Shown here: in pieces, positions 1-8,226 of the stretch
How positions within the stretch are numbered: the stretch's first letter is position 1
How the letters are laid out: each line of letters opens with the position of its first letter
From: VXNE01 sp965206615
GTDB lineage: Bacteria > Pseudomonadota > Gammaproteobacteria > Pseudomonadales > Azotimanducaceae
Assembly (NCBI GenBank): GCA_965206615.1
Contig: CBDBKI010000005.1
Location: forward strand, 1,054,001 to 1,118,000
Length of the DNA stretch: 64,000 bases
Direction of reading: 5' to 3'
Notes under the pieces: model-generated
Told to the model about the DNA's origin: nothing
Seen by the model: the letters and a program-made list of their open reading frames with translations, nothing else
The model's database searches: none
Made by a program: the position numbers and the translations under genes

Positions 1-325
1 CCGGTTCGCTGGCGGCGATTGGGAGGCCCCACGCGACGGCGAGCATTCTTGTCAGCGCGTACCGGACAGCGCTGTCTCCCTGACCCTCGATCTTGGGCAG
101 TATCTCAACGGAAGCGCCCGGTATCGCAACGACGCCCACGACCTGTCCGGCTTGAAGGCTCGGTAGCGCGGTTTGGGCGAGGATGGGCTGGGGTACCCGC
201 AGGCGCTGGGTCTCGCGCTGGGCCAGGGCGTGGAGCCTGCGCGCGCTACCCACAGAAAGCCCGTCCTCTCCAATGGGGACGTGTCCCCACTCCGGAACCG
301 TATGTATTGTGGGCGCGCCTGTCAC
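1..325 (-). CDS. mcrC: McrC-like subunit of McrBC restriction system, N-terminal part, cut by window edge
   Basis: A leftward reading frame opens at a GTG that overlaps the stop of the upstream mcrB (GTGA) and stays open to the window edge, giving 108 codons. The translation has features of the LlaJI-type McrC N-terminus: an E-W-G-x-(V/L)-P-I-G-E-D segment near residue 12 and the block VVGVVAIPGASVEILPKIEG about 70 residues in. McrC proteins of this type supply the PD-(D/E)xK nuclease for the McrB GTPase motor; the catalytic part lies beyond the window. The coupled start and the order mcrB then mcrC are typical. Confidence is high for identity, but nothing can be said about whether the full gene is intact. 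Confidence 0.82.
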   Translation of the reverse strand, partial: MTGAPTIHTVPEWGHVPIGEDGLSVGSARRLHALAQRETQRLRVPQPILAQTALPSLQAGQVVGVVAIPGASVEILPKIEGQGDSAVRYALTRMLAVAWGLPIAASEP

Positions 326-2826
326 TCAACGCTCTCGTCGCGCACTACTTGGCGCACGAGATGGTCGTAGGCATCTGCCGGAAACGCGTCTCTGACCGTC
401 CATCGATAGCGGTCTTCGCCCAAATCCGACTCGATCCCGGGCGGAAGGCTGAGTCGCTGTCCGTGGACGAGATGATCGGTTCCCCCAAGGACGGCCCGCA
501 CTTTGCTCCAGTCATCATAGAAGTACTCGGCCATCAGCGGGATGATCTTGCGACGCATCACGATGTCCACGTCCTGCCGGGTCTCCGCATCCATGAACCA
601 TGCGTGGCCGATGAGGTGGTCGCGGTCCACCAGGTACTCCAGGCGCTCGTTCATCGCTTTGAGAACCCGCGGCAGATCAACGCCTGTTCGTCTGCCGGCG
701 TCCGCAAGCAGGTTCGGCTCCGGAGCCACCTCCTCGAACTGGAAGCGGCGACGGAGCGCGGTATCGAGCAAGGCGATGGATCGGTCGGCCGTGTTCATCG
801 TGCCGAGGATGTGGAGGTTGGCGGGGAGCGTGAATCGGTCACCCGAGTACGGGAGCGTTACGGTCACTTCGTTCTCGGCGCCTTCGCGCTTGTCGTCTTC
901 GAGCAGGGTGATGAGTTCGCCCATCACCTTCGAGATGTTGGCCCGGTTGATCTCGTCGATCACCAGTACGTGAGGCCGCGGGCTCCCAATGTCCGCGACT
1001 CCGGTCAGATACGGGATCAGCCCGGCGGGATTTGCCGGAGTCATCTGGTTGATCGGGCGCCACTGAAACACGCCTCGCTTGAAGACCGAGACCGAATCGC
1101 CTTCGCGTTCGCGGACGGACCAGTGCCACCGCACGCCCCGCCGATGGTGGAAGCCGCCTTGGTGCCGCCGGAACTCGTAGTCTCCGGTCACCTCCCCTAC
1201 ACCCCGGAAGTGTCGATAGCCGTCGGACGCGACCACGATGTCGTCGGGCCTCATTTCGGTACGGAATCGCCACATGGCCTGTATGTCGGTGTCGTATGCC
1301 GTTGCGTCCGGATTCCTGTCCTCTTTCCAGCGTTCCCAAATCTCGTTCCAACCGTCGTAACGCGAGGCCGACCAGTCGATGTCGCCTCCGTACTCCAGGA
1401 GTACGCAGCCGTTGTCGATGCACTCGGCGAAGATCGCGCCGGTCTGCGGCGTCCCGCCCCAGGACTTCGGATCGCCGAGGGACATCTTGAAGATGCGTCG
1501 GACGCCCATCTCCGGCAGCTTTCGGGCCCGCTCCGCGATCCGCTTCAGAACGCCGTCCACTTCAGCGAGGTGCATGCCGCCTGCTTCTGAAGTGCGCGGA
1601 CGAAGTCCTTCCACGAATTCCTCGTAGCCGTACGACTGGTGGAACGTGACGAACTCGATGCGGCCTTCGTCCATCAACGCGCCGTAGCGGGCGCGAAGTT
1701 CCTCCCCTTGCTCGGGGGCCTGGCCGTCACAGATCTCGACGCAGCGCCGTACCGTCGTGTAGGTCTTGCCGGTTCCTGGCGGGCCATAGAGGATCGTGTT
1801 CAGAGCATGGGCTGACCGTGTGGGTTGCGCGGGCTTGCCTGCGGGCGGCTCGGCGTCGTCCTTCGGGTCTGCGTCCGCCAACTGATAGCTCAGTGACCAC
1901 ATCACGGATTGCGCATCAAGCCGCGTACTCGGCCGGTCCATATCTCTCTTCTGCGCTTCGGCTTGCAGGTCATCGAGGAACCGAAGGGCGTGTTCGTACT
2001 CGCCCCCGATGTCGTCGGTCGGCGGCTGCGGATAGCCGAGCCACGTGTAGGTATCTCGGAACCTGTTGCGCCGATAGGGTGGGAGCCGCTCCGCGTCGAG
2101 CCCCATCATGAGATACGACGCAACGTCCAGCCGGGCGCTAATGGCGCCCTTGCCGAACACCTCGTCCGGTAGCGCTTCGTCCAATGCGAGAATGCGGTCC
2201 CCGGGTGTTCGATCGTCGTCCGCCCACATCTCCAGAAGGGCTAGTCGCACGTCGCGCGGGTTCTCGTCCACCCAGCGCACGAATCTCGCCTGATTGCTCT
2301 CATTTCCTTCGGCGTACGCCCGCCCGTCGATCAGGTTGTTCCTTCGGTCGGTGATGGCGTCCTTCAGCAGTTGAGGCCAGTCCTCGGAGTCGGTCAGAAC
2401 TGAGGACCGAGCCGTGGAGACCGCGTCCGCGAGATCGCTCTTGTAGCCCTCGTCTCGGTCTAGCGCGCCGTCGTCGAAGGTCTGCTTGGCCCGGCGGAGG
2501 TACCGATCCCAGGAGCCTTGACTCGATGTCGGCTCGCCCGCCGCCTCTCGGAAGTCGCGGTACGATTTCAGTGCGCCTCGGTAGGTGGAAAGGCCATTGT
2601 TGAGGTTGCCGTCGATCTCGAGCCTGGATGGGTTGGGTCGATTGCGCTTCTCGTCGTCCCTGGAGTATTGGAGCGCGTTGAGCGTGCCGGCCAGTCGGTC
2701 CTGGTCGTAGAGTTCGTCCAGGTCGCCGTAGTGCTCCTCCACTCGCCTCGCATCGGAGATTCGGGTCGACACGCTCGATGGTTTGAGGCCGCGGCTGGCG
2801 AGCCATTCACGGAAAGCGGGGTTCAT
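322..2826 (-). CDS. mcrB: McrB-like GTP-dependent motor subunit with inserted EVE-like domain
   Basis: This 834-residue protein is the AAA+ motor of a methylation-dependent (type IV) restriction system. The N-terminal 300 residues are mostly helical and not recognised. Walker A (GPPGTGKTYTT) lies near residue 350, Walker B (VLVIDEINRANISKVMGEL) near 620, followed by the McrB signature MNTADRS. Between the Walker motifs, about residues 440-560, sits an EVE/PUA-like segment (IFKMSLGD ... GVGEVTGDYEF), a fold known to read modified bases in this family. An AAGGAGAAG ribosome site precedes the ATG. The stop overlaps the mcrC start, so the two are translationally coupled. Known: McrBC cuts DNA carrying modified cytosine. 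Inference: this one does so with the inserted EVE-like domain as base reader. Confidence 0.93.
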   Translation of the reverse strand: MNPAFREWLASRGLKPSSVSTRISDARRVEEHYGDLDELYDQDRLAGTLNALQYSRDDEKRNRPNPSRLEIDGNLNNGLSTYRGALKSYRDFREAAGEPTSSQGSWDRYLRRAKQTFDDGALDRDEGYKSDLADAVSTARSSVLTDSEDWPQLLKDAITDRRNNLIDGRAYAEGNESNQARFVRWVDENPRDVRLALLEMWADDDRTPGDRILALDEALPDEVFGKGAISARLDVASYLMMGLDAERLPPYRRNRFRDTYTWLGYPQPPTDDIGGEYEHALRFLDDLQAEAQKRDMDRPSTRLDAQSVMWSLSYQLADADPKDDAEPPAGKPAQPTRSAHALNTILYGPPGTGKTYTTVRRCVEICDGQAPEQGEELRARYGALMDEGRIEFVTFHQSYGYEEFVEGLRPRTSEAGGMHLAEVDGVLKRIAERARKLPEMGVRRIFKMSLGDPKSWGGTPQTGAIFAECIDNGCVLLEYGGDIDWSASRYDGWNEIWERWKEDRNPDATAYDTDIQAMWRFRTEMRPDDIVVASDGYRHFRGVGEVTGDYEFRRHQGGFHHRRGVRWHWSVREREGDSVSVFKRGVFQWRPINQMTPANPAGLIPYLTGVADIGSPRPHVLVIDEINRANISKVMGELITLLEDDKREGAENEVTVTLPYSGDRFTLPANLHILGTMNTADRSIALLDTALRRRFQFEEVAPEPNLLADAGRRTGVDLPRVLKAMNERLEYLVDRDHLIGHAWFMDAETRQDVDIVMRRKIIPLMAEYFYDDWSKVRAVLGGTDHLVHGQRLSLPPGIESDLGEDRYRWTVRDAFPADAYDHLVRQVVRDESVE

Positions 2827-3073
2827 CTCTTCTCCTTGTTTCGTCCAACTCGAGATGTGCGGTGCGTTGCTCGGTGTGCAGCAACTGATCGGAGCCCAGG
2901 AAGGCTATCGCGATCGTGGTCGTTGTCGCCAGTGACCGCGAGAATGGGAGTCGCCCGGACACAGCGTGGACTGGCCGGTTGGTCTCTGGCGGATGCAGAG
3001 ACCTCAAGGCAGCTTTGGCTGCCGCGCCCCGTTGGATGGAAGACGCACTTCAGTTCGCTGTACGCTGGCGCAG

Positions 3074-3382
3074 ATGAACGCAGAAGCGGTATTCGAACAC
3101 GCCAACGCCGGTGGCCGTTACGTTGCACGTCGCCAGAAGACCGGCTTCCAGCTCCGATTCGATGGCAAGCCTGCCGGGGGCTGGGACGCTCGAAATCGCC
3201 ATTGGTACGTCCTGAACCCGTTCGCCTCGCGGACCGACGACTACAGGACCGTGCTGTCCCGGCTCGGGTTCGAGCAACAGGACCGCCATCGATGGTGGCG
3301 GCTACGCGGGGAGGCTAACGCGACTACCTTCCGCCGTGCCGTCGAGGAATTGACCGGCGTACGGTTCGGTACTGGCGACTGA
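3074..3382 (+). CDS. Small basic hypothetical protein (102 aa)
   Basis: A short ORF, divergent from mcrB, whose translation is rich in Arg, Trp and Tyr and looks like a compact folded domain (GKPAGGWDARNRHWYVL near the middle, then a helical tail ending GVRFGTGD). I do not recognise the family. The ATG at 3074 was chosen because upstream in-frame sequence is Ser/Arg rich and unlike protein. It is followed after about 50 bases by another gene on the same strand, so the two may form an operon. No signal peptide or membrane segment is visible. Codon use resembles the neighbours. Confidence 0.55.
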   Translation: MNAEAVFEHANAGGRYVARRQKTGFQLRFDGKPAGGWDARNRHWYVLNPFASRTDDYRTVLSRLGFEQQDRHRWWRLRGEANATTFRRAVEELTGVRFGTGD

Positions 3383-3432
3383 CTTGCGGCCCTCCGGGGC
3401 ACGCTGTCGCCCAAGGGTCGGAGAAACGCGCG

Positions 3433-4152
3433 ATGCAGGACCGCTACGCAGGGGACATAGGCGACTTCGTGAAGTACGCTCTTTTGCGCGCGGTTGCGCC
3501 TGGAAGGACCATCGGCGTTGCTTGGTACCTCCATCCTGATGAAGGACCGGCGGGAGACGGTCGCCACGTCGCGTATCTGCGCGAGGTCGAAGGGTGGCGG
3601 GAACTGGACTCTGACCTCTACGATGCCCTCCGGGCGATCGCGTTCTCCGACAATCGGTCGGTGCAGGCCGTTGAGAGAGCCTCGCTACTACCGCACGCGG
3701 TCTTTGCAGACGAACGGCTTGATGTCGCGGACATCCCGGTCCGGCATCGCGCATCCTGGAGGCGAGCATGGTTCGATCGGGTGCGCCGAAGGCTTGGGGA
3801 TTGCAGTTTGGTTTTCGCCGACCCGGACAACGGGCTCTATCCGGACAGCCGTTTCCGGCCGACGGTCAGAAGGAGCGCGAAGAGCATTCCCGTCCGCGAG
3901 GTCGTGGCGCTTAGCGACGGTCGTCCTCTGATCGTCTACCACCACAACACCAGGCGCAAGGGTGGACACGAGGCGGAGATCCTCTCCTGGCAGGAGGCAT
4001 TGCCTGGCAGCGTCTACGCGTACTACTGGCGGCGATGGAGCAACCGGACCTTCTTTCTCGTCAACGCCGACGATCAACTCGCTTCTGACATCCAAGCTTT
4101 CGAGGGGCGCTGGGCGCGAACGAAGGGAAAGCTGATACCGCCTCCGTGTTGA
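3433..4152 (+). CDS. Conserved hypothetical protein with DPDNGL motif (239 aa)
   Basis: The protein opens with MQDRYAGDIGDFVKYALLR and carries a central FADPDNGL motif near residue 135 and a YHHNTR motif near residue 177. The D-P-D-N element resembles the D/N-P-P-Y/F loop of nucleic-acid methyltransferases of the RlmJ type, but no SAM-binding G-x-G is evident, so this is only a hint. I recall relatives as hypothetical proteins in restriction and defence islands, which fits the position next to McrBC. No signal peptide or transmembrane segment. The ATG has a weak GGAGAAACGC site ahead of it. Function unknown. Confidence 0.7.
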   Translation: MQDRYAGDIGDFVKYALLRAVAPGRTIGVAWYLHPDEGPAGDGRHVAYLREVEGWRELDSDLYDALRAIAFSDNRSVQAVERASLLPHAVFADERLDVADIPVRHRASWRRAWFDRVRRRLGDCSLVFADPDNGLYPDSRFRPTVRRSAKSIPVREVVALSDGRPLIVYHHNTRRKGGHEAEILSWQEALPGSVYAYYWRRWSNRTFFLVNADDQLASDIQAFEGRWARTKGKLIPPPC

Positions 4153-4213
4153 GTCTCGGGCGGGGTTGCGCGGCGGCGAGGGCCCGGCTGGTGGTTGCGA
4201 CGTGGAGTGTCTG

Positions 4214-4229
4214 GAAAACGGTCGTTTTC
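4214..4229. terminator. Palindrome downstream of the 3433-4152 gene, possible bidirectional terminator
   Basis: GAAAACG and CGTTTTC form a perfect 7-bp inverted repeat around a 2-base centre, about 60 bases past the stop of the rightward gene and 160 bases before the end of the converging leftward gene. A partial echo (CGTTTTCTGGAC) follows 35 bases later. The loop is too tight for a classical hairpin, so an operator or relic is equally possible. No other feature was found in 4153-4389. Confidence 0.25.
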
Positions 4230-4389
4230 TGGACCGTCCTTTCTGGCGCCTCACAAACCAGACACGTTTTCTGGACGGGTAAGCTCGCTGCCCCAGTTTC
4301 GCGGAGTCTGCTCCGCCACTCATCCGTTTCAATGGGTGATGATCAAGACAACGCCCATCCGACTGCGACGGATTAGGGTGGAATGGCGT

Positions 4390-5076
4390 TCACTGATGTG
4401 ATGGTCGATCTGGCCGCTCGCGACTCGTCGTTGAGGGCGCTGTGGGCGCACTTCCGGACCGGAGGCGGTCGGGCTGGCGGCGGACGCGGACGCCTATGAG
4501 TTCAAACGGCGACAGTGGCTCCTCCGGCAGGTCTTGGATGTAGGCGGACACCTCGTCCAAGACGGCCGCTGAAGGCGCCGCATCCCAGACTCTGAACGCA
4601 GCGAGATATCGGGCCTGAATGACGACGAGCTGGTCCAGTTCGGCGATAGCGAGCGGCCCGCGGTGTCCGCCTTCCACCCCGGGAACCACGTTGCGCATGT
4701 TCGTCTTCCAGATCTCGCGTAGCGCGCCGGCGTCGATCAGGCGGTCGTCAGCGTAGTCGCCCCGCACCCGAAGCCAGATGCCGACCTGCTTCTGCGGAAT
4801 GCCTTCCAGCCTTGGGAGGGAAGCCTGTTCGGAGCCGCACCATTGGGTCCAGTGCCCCCCGGATTTGATATCGACGGCGGTTGGACCGAAGTCGAACAGG
4901 CTGATGGCGCCGAGCGACTTGCAGAGTCCGTTATAGCCGCAACGTATCTCGATGGCGCCCTTGTCCACGATTCCGCGCAGTCCGTCGAGGGGGGTGGCGT
5001 GCCACCGATGGCCGGAGAGGACGGTCCAAAGAGCATCGGGTACATCGTGTTCGCGGTTCGTACCGGAGTTGTCCAT
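4390..5076 (-). CDS. Hypothetical protein, weakly ADP-ribosyltransferase-like
   Basis: A 228-residue protein beginning MDNSGTNREHD. The segment HATPLDGLRGIVDKGAI near residue 25 has the H-x-T/x-x3-L-x2-I-x2-G pattern seen at the start of DarT-type ADP-ribosyltransferase folds and is followed by GYNGLCKSLGAISLFDFGP. That resemblance is slight and I treat it as a lead only. The C-terminus is Arg/Pro/Ser rich. The frame is open 36 codons further upstream, but that stretch is Cys/Pro rich and unlikely to be coding. No clear ribosome site. It sits between an uncharacterised gene and an IS1182-like relic, both typical of an accessory region. Confidence 0.55.
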   Translation of the reverse strand: MDNSGTNREHDVPDALWTVLSGHRWHATPLDGLRGIVDKGAIEIRCGYNGLCKSLGAISLFDFGPTAVDIKSGGHWTQWCGSEQASLPRLEGIPQKQVGIWLRVRGDYADDRLIDAGALREIWKTNMRNVVPGVEGGHRGPLAIAELDQLVVIQARYLAAFRVWDAAPSAAVLDEVSAYIQDLPEEPLSPFELIGVRVRRQPDRLRSGSAPTAPSTTSRERPDRPSHQ

Positions 5077-5192
5077 AGGTCGGGAGAAGGACTGCTGGCG
5101 GGCCGATGGTCGGTTGAAACACGAAACGATGCAAACGCAGGGCTTTTGCAGGCAGGGCTTTGCCCGGGAGTCCGGTCCTTGCACAGCGTGGA

Positions 5193-5954
5193 CTACTCGC
5201 GACTGCGCATGTCCATGTGGCGCGTGGCGTCGTCATACGCGCCGACTCCCCGGAGCGGCCGGCGGAAGGGGTTCTGCGGGCCTGCAATGGTCGGGCAGTC
5301 GTCGTACGTGATCGCCAGCAGGCCGAGGTCGGAGGCCTTGCTGTGGACACGCTGCTCGGCGATCAGGTTGTGCTTGCTCTCGACCGCGATCTGGACGCTG
5401 TAGCCCACTCCGACTCGTGTCCCGGAGTGCATTGACCGGGAGTCCGGATCCGTAAGCGACAGCTGGGCTTCCCCGGTCTCCTCCAGCTTCTGCCGATGGC
5501 CCTCCAAGGTCTCCTTGCGCTTGCGGATCGTCGCGATCTTGTCCTGAAGATCAGCTACGGAGTTCCCGCCGCCGCTGGCTTCATTCGCATCGGCCTCGTT
5601 CATCTGTTCGAGGTAGCGTTCCAGCCGGTCGTCGATACGCTGCAGGTCCCTCTTCAACTTGGCTCGCGTGAAGTTGCGGTCACGGTTGTTCACCGCCTTG
5701 ATGCGCGTGCCGTCCACAGCGATCAACTCGCGCCCGTACAGGTCAAGTTCTCGGCACAGCCGCACGAACTTCCGAAAGACCTGCCGGAAGGCGCTCCGGT
5801 TGTCGCGGCGGAAGTCGGCGATCGTCTTGAAGTCCGGCGCCAGCCGCCGAAGCAGCCAAATCGCCTCGAGGTTGCGGTGCGTCTCCGCTTCCAGCCGACG
5901 ACTCGACCGAACACGGTTGAGATACCCGTAGATGTAGGTACCCGCAAGGCGCCG
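5193..5954 (-). pseudogene. IS1182-like transposase fragment, truncated at both ends
   Basis: The frame running left from 5954 encodes a transposase core: YIYGYLNRVRSSRRLE, then LAPDFKTIADFRRDNR, then LYGRELIAVDGTRIKAV containing the first catalytic Asp, then a coiled-coil insertion (residues about 95-160), then GVGYSVQIAVESKHNLI. This order is that of IS1182/ISNCY-type DDE transposases. The N-terminal DNA-binding domain is missing (a TAG lies at 5955-5957) and the C-terminal catalytic Glu region is replaced by unrelated sequence after about 5260. No flanking inverted repeats were found. A central relic of an insertion sequence with no likely activity. Confidence 0.75.
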
Positions 5955-6007
5955 CTATCGGAGACGAGTCGCTAGGCCGCAGCCACGCCCTCAGCGCTTT
6001 CGTCAGC

Positions 6008-6199
6008 GTGCTGTTTCGGGAGCTCGCCAAGCGCTCCGGAGATCCGGGTCTGATCGCCACGCGTCTCGACGAAACCGTCCGGGACCTCACCCCCAAGCGA
6101 TCGGATGCCTTCCACAAAGGATTCACGGAGACAGCGTCCCGCGTGGTCAGCGAGCTCATGAGCATCGAGCATTATCGTCCGCCTCGAAGAGATGTCTAG
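6008..6199 (+). CDS. Small hypothetical protein or fragment (63 aa)
   Basis: A rightward frame with protein-like composition (ELAKRSGDPGLIATRLDETV, then SDAFHKGFTETASRVVSEL) ending at a TAG. The frame is open about 20 codons upstream of the GTG used here, into the edge of the transposase relic, so it may be the tail of a gene disrupted by that element. Predicted helical. Not recognised. The opposite strand is also open here, which lowers confidence. Confidence 0.3.
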   Translation: MLFRELAKRSGDPGLIATRLDETVRDLTPKRSDAFHKGFTETASRVVSELMSIEHYRPPRRDV

Positions 6200-6352
6200 A
6201 CGTCCGTACCGTACACGAGAGTCGCCGGATGAATCCTGTCAGCCCAAACCCGGATGAACCCTTGACACCGTCAGGGTGTCGGGGAAGCCTGCCGCGCCCA
6301 TGACGACGACCCGCCACGAGGGCGGGTGCGAGATGAGGAAGGAACCCCCATC

Positions 6353-6670
6353 ATGGCTGAGACAACCACCTTCCTCGGGACGAGCGGAAAGTCCTACACG
6401 TTCGAGGTGTACGACATCTCCACCCTGGGGAACTTCAACGCAGTGCGCGGCGTCTACGTGTTCTCGAAGGGCACCCGAACGCCGGTGTACATCGGGGAGA
6501 CGGGCAATGGCAAGGACCGGCTGACGGAGAGCCATCCGGAGCGAGGCTGCGTGCGGCGGAACGGCGCGACCAAGATCTGCTTCCGCCAGATGGCCAACTC
6601 TACCGCTGCGCAGCGACGCGTCGTGGAGAAGGACTTGGTTGACCACTACCAGCCTGCCTGTAACGGATAG
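6353..6670 (+). CDS. GIY-YIG-like small protein (105 aa)
   Basis: The chain contains the GIY-YIG nuclease layout: GVYVF near residue 34, VYIGE near residue 46, an Arg in KDRLTESHPE about 10 residues later, and a terminal EKDLVDHYQPACNG with the conserved Glu and Asn. GIY-YIG domains cut or nick DNA; free-standing short versions are common next to restriction and toxin genes. The ATG at 6353 has GAAGGAAC about 9 bases upstream. The upstream in-frame codons to 6326 are less likely. No partner gene is fused, so the substrate is unknown. The domain call is from visible motifs; activity is inference. Confidence 0.75.
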   Translation: MAETTTFLGTSGKSYTFEVYDISTLGNFNAVRGVYVFSKGTRTPVYIGETGNGKDRLTESHPERGCVRRNGATKICFRQMANSTAAQRRVVEKDLVDHYQPACNG

Positions 6671-6712
6671 ACGCCGTCACCCAGCAGGGGGTTCTGATGG
6701 CCCACGACGACC

Positions 6713-6883
6713 TTGCAGCAGCAGATCAACGACCTACAGCGACGCGTAGAGGCGTTGGAGCGCGCGCAAGGCTCGCGAGCGGGCGGTACCCGTCCGTATC
6801 CCGCCACTTTGGCAACCCCAAGTTGTGGCGCGGTCACAGTGGCTGGCTGTAGACGCCGAGAGTCAAGGCATCGTAGCGGTTGA
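6713..6883 (+). CDS. Possible coiled-coil micro-ORF or relic
   Basis: Directly after the GIY-YIG-like gene one frame reads LQQQINDLQRRVEALERAQ, a clean heptad pattern, then a Gly/Pro/Arg tail. Its only start is a TTG at 6713, just after an in-frame TGA, and its 3' end overlaps the tail of the converging ImmA/IrrE gene. It could be a fragment of a longer coiled-coil protein or a frame that looks like protein by chance. Confidence 0.2.
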   Translation: MQQQINDLQRRVEALERAQGSRAGGTRPYPATLATPSCGAVTVAGCRRRESRHRSG

Positions 6884-7742
6884 AGAAGGTCTCGAAGTGG
6901 AAGGCATGGGGATCCCCATTGTCGTCCGTGAGCAACAGCTCGGATTCGCCGAGCGGGCCGCCACGCTGCATGCCGCAGTACTGGGCAACCTGGTGGAATA
7001 CTTGGGTCTGCGAGGTTGAGGCAAATCGCTCAGCGAAGGCCGGCGACCGAATGAAGTGCCGGCATGGCCGCGTCGGATCGAAGCTGTCAGGCCTCCGCAG
7101 CACATGGGGATGGCGGGAGATCATACCGAGGAGCGGCACGTCGGAACCTGCCGTCTCCACGAAGTGGTACAGAGTGGCCGACAGGGTGTTGCCGAAGATG
7201 TCGCGGAGGGATCGGATCAAAGTGATCGAGGGATGAGCAGAGCGGGCTTGTTCGGTGAACCGGTCGCGCAGGAACAGCATGCGGGCGGCTGCGAAGTTGG
7301 CTTCGGCCTCTACTTCTTCCCGGCAGTCGGGCGACAGCGTCCGAAGATTGTCGCCCATGATTGCCTGATGCCAGGGAATGATGCTGTGGCCGATCTCGTG
7401 CGCCTCGTTCCAGCGGTGCTTGATCGCCGGGAGGGACTGGTCGAGGAGGATGCGCTTGCGGTCGGGCAAGTAAAGTGCCTTGAGCGAGAGCGAGCGAATG
7501 GCGTCGGCGAGGAGTGTAGGGCGTTTGTGGATCTGTTCACCGGCCACGCGCAATCGGTGGACGACGAGGTCAATGAGGCTGGGATCGTCTGCAGTGTAGA
7601 ATGTCTTGTCGATTTGAAGGAGATCGCGCACCTCCTCAAGTTGGATGGGCGGTTCCGGATTGCCCAATCCGCGGAGGAGGCGGTCAACACGATCGTCGAT
7701 GTCCGATGCGGACGAAACGGGGATTAGCCGATTGACTGACAT
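6834..7742 (-). CDS. ImmA/IrrE-family metallopeptidase
   Basis: A 302-residue protein of the ImmA/IrrE (M78) family. The zinc site HEIGH is seen near residue 125 in the context NEAHEIGHSIIPWHQ, with a downstream Glu-rich helix (EEVEAEANFAAARMLFL) that supplies the third ligand. Members cleave partner XRE repressors or act as toxins or stress sensors. It is the last gene of a leftward run RHH / GNAT / XRE / ImmA, starting 16 bases after the XRE gene, the usual XRE-ImmA pairing. ATG 7742 was preferred to the GTG two codons upstream; neither has a strong ribosome site. The C-terminal 120 residues are unassigned and may be a sensor region. Confidence 0.88.
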   Translation of the reverse strand: MSVNRLIPVSSASDIDDRVDRLLRGLGNPEPPIQLEEVRDLLQIDKTFYTADDPSLIDLVVHRLRVAGEQIHKRPTLLADAIRSLSLKALYLPDRKRILLDQSLPAIKHRWNEAHEIGHSIIPWHQAIMGDNLRTLSPDCREEVEAEANFAAARMLFLRDRFTEQARSAHPSITLIRSLRDIFGNTLSATLYHFVETAGSDVPLLGMISRHPHVLRRPDSFDPTRPCRHFIRSPAFAERFASTSQTQVFHQVAQYCGMQRGGPLGESELLLTDDNGDPHAFHFETFFNRYDALTLGVYSQPL

Positions 7743-7758
7743 TGGCACTTCACAGTGG

Positions 7759-8226
7759 TCAGGGCCGCTCGTTGAGTTCGCTGATCAACGCTTCGAGCAC
7801 GGCGAGCTGCTCGTCGGACAGTTCCGAAGATGGATCTGAGTTGGCGGCGAAACGCACTGCGCGGTCGGCGAGGCTCGTGTCGGACGGCGTGGTCAGCCCG
7901 GCGAGCTGCAAGAGGAGGGACACCTGCAGATTGAAGTACCGGGCGATCTGGTAGACGGTGCGCAAGTGCGGCGTGTGGTCCGGATCGCGTTCGATGGCCA
8001 GCAGGTCCGGAAGGTCGACGCTCGCGCCGCGCGCCAGCTGCTCGGGCGTCAGGTCGTGCTCGCGTCGCAGGAAATCCACGACACGGGCGAACGCGACGGA
8101 GGGCGCCGTAGTCGGCTGCACGGGACTGGTGCCCTGATCGATGGAAAGGCAACCGGCTCCAACCTCTAGGTCGCCTTCGAGGCGCGCCATCTGCAGACAC
8201 CAGTCTTGGGGGATGTTCACCTTCAT
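7759..8226 (-). CDS. XRE-type helix-turn-helix regulator, partner of ImmA/IrrE
   Basis: A 155-residue protein with a central helix-turn-helix (residues about 48-105: VVDFLRREHDLTPEQLARGA, then LPDLLAIERDPDHTP and YQIARYF). The N-terminal 45 residues and the C-terminal helix (LSDEQLAVLEALISELNE) are not part of the HTH and could mediate oligomerisation or be the peptidase target. Its start overlaps the stop of the GNAT gene (ATGA) and it is followed after 16 bases by the ImmA/IrrE peptidase, so it is likely the regulator of the four-gene operon. Confidence 0.85.
   Translation of the reverse strand: MKVNIPQDWCLQMARLEGDLEVGAGCLSIDQGTSPVQPTTAPSVAFARVVDFLRREHDLTPEQLARGASVDLPDLLAIERDPDHTPHLRTVYQIARYFNLQVSLLLQLAGLTTPSDTSLADRAVRFAANSDPSSELSDEQLAVLEALISELNERP

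Noticed and set aside
19..1590. Long rightward open frame opposite mcrB and mcrC
   Set aside because: The minus strand carries McrB and McrC motifs in the same bases; the plus frame has no recognisable domain.
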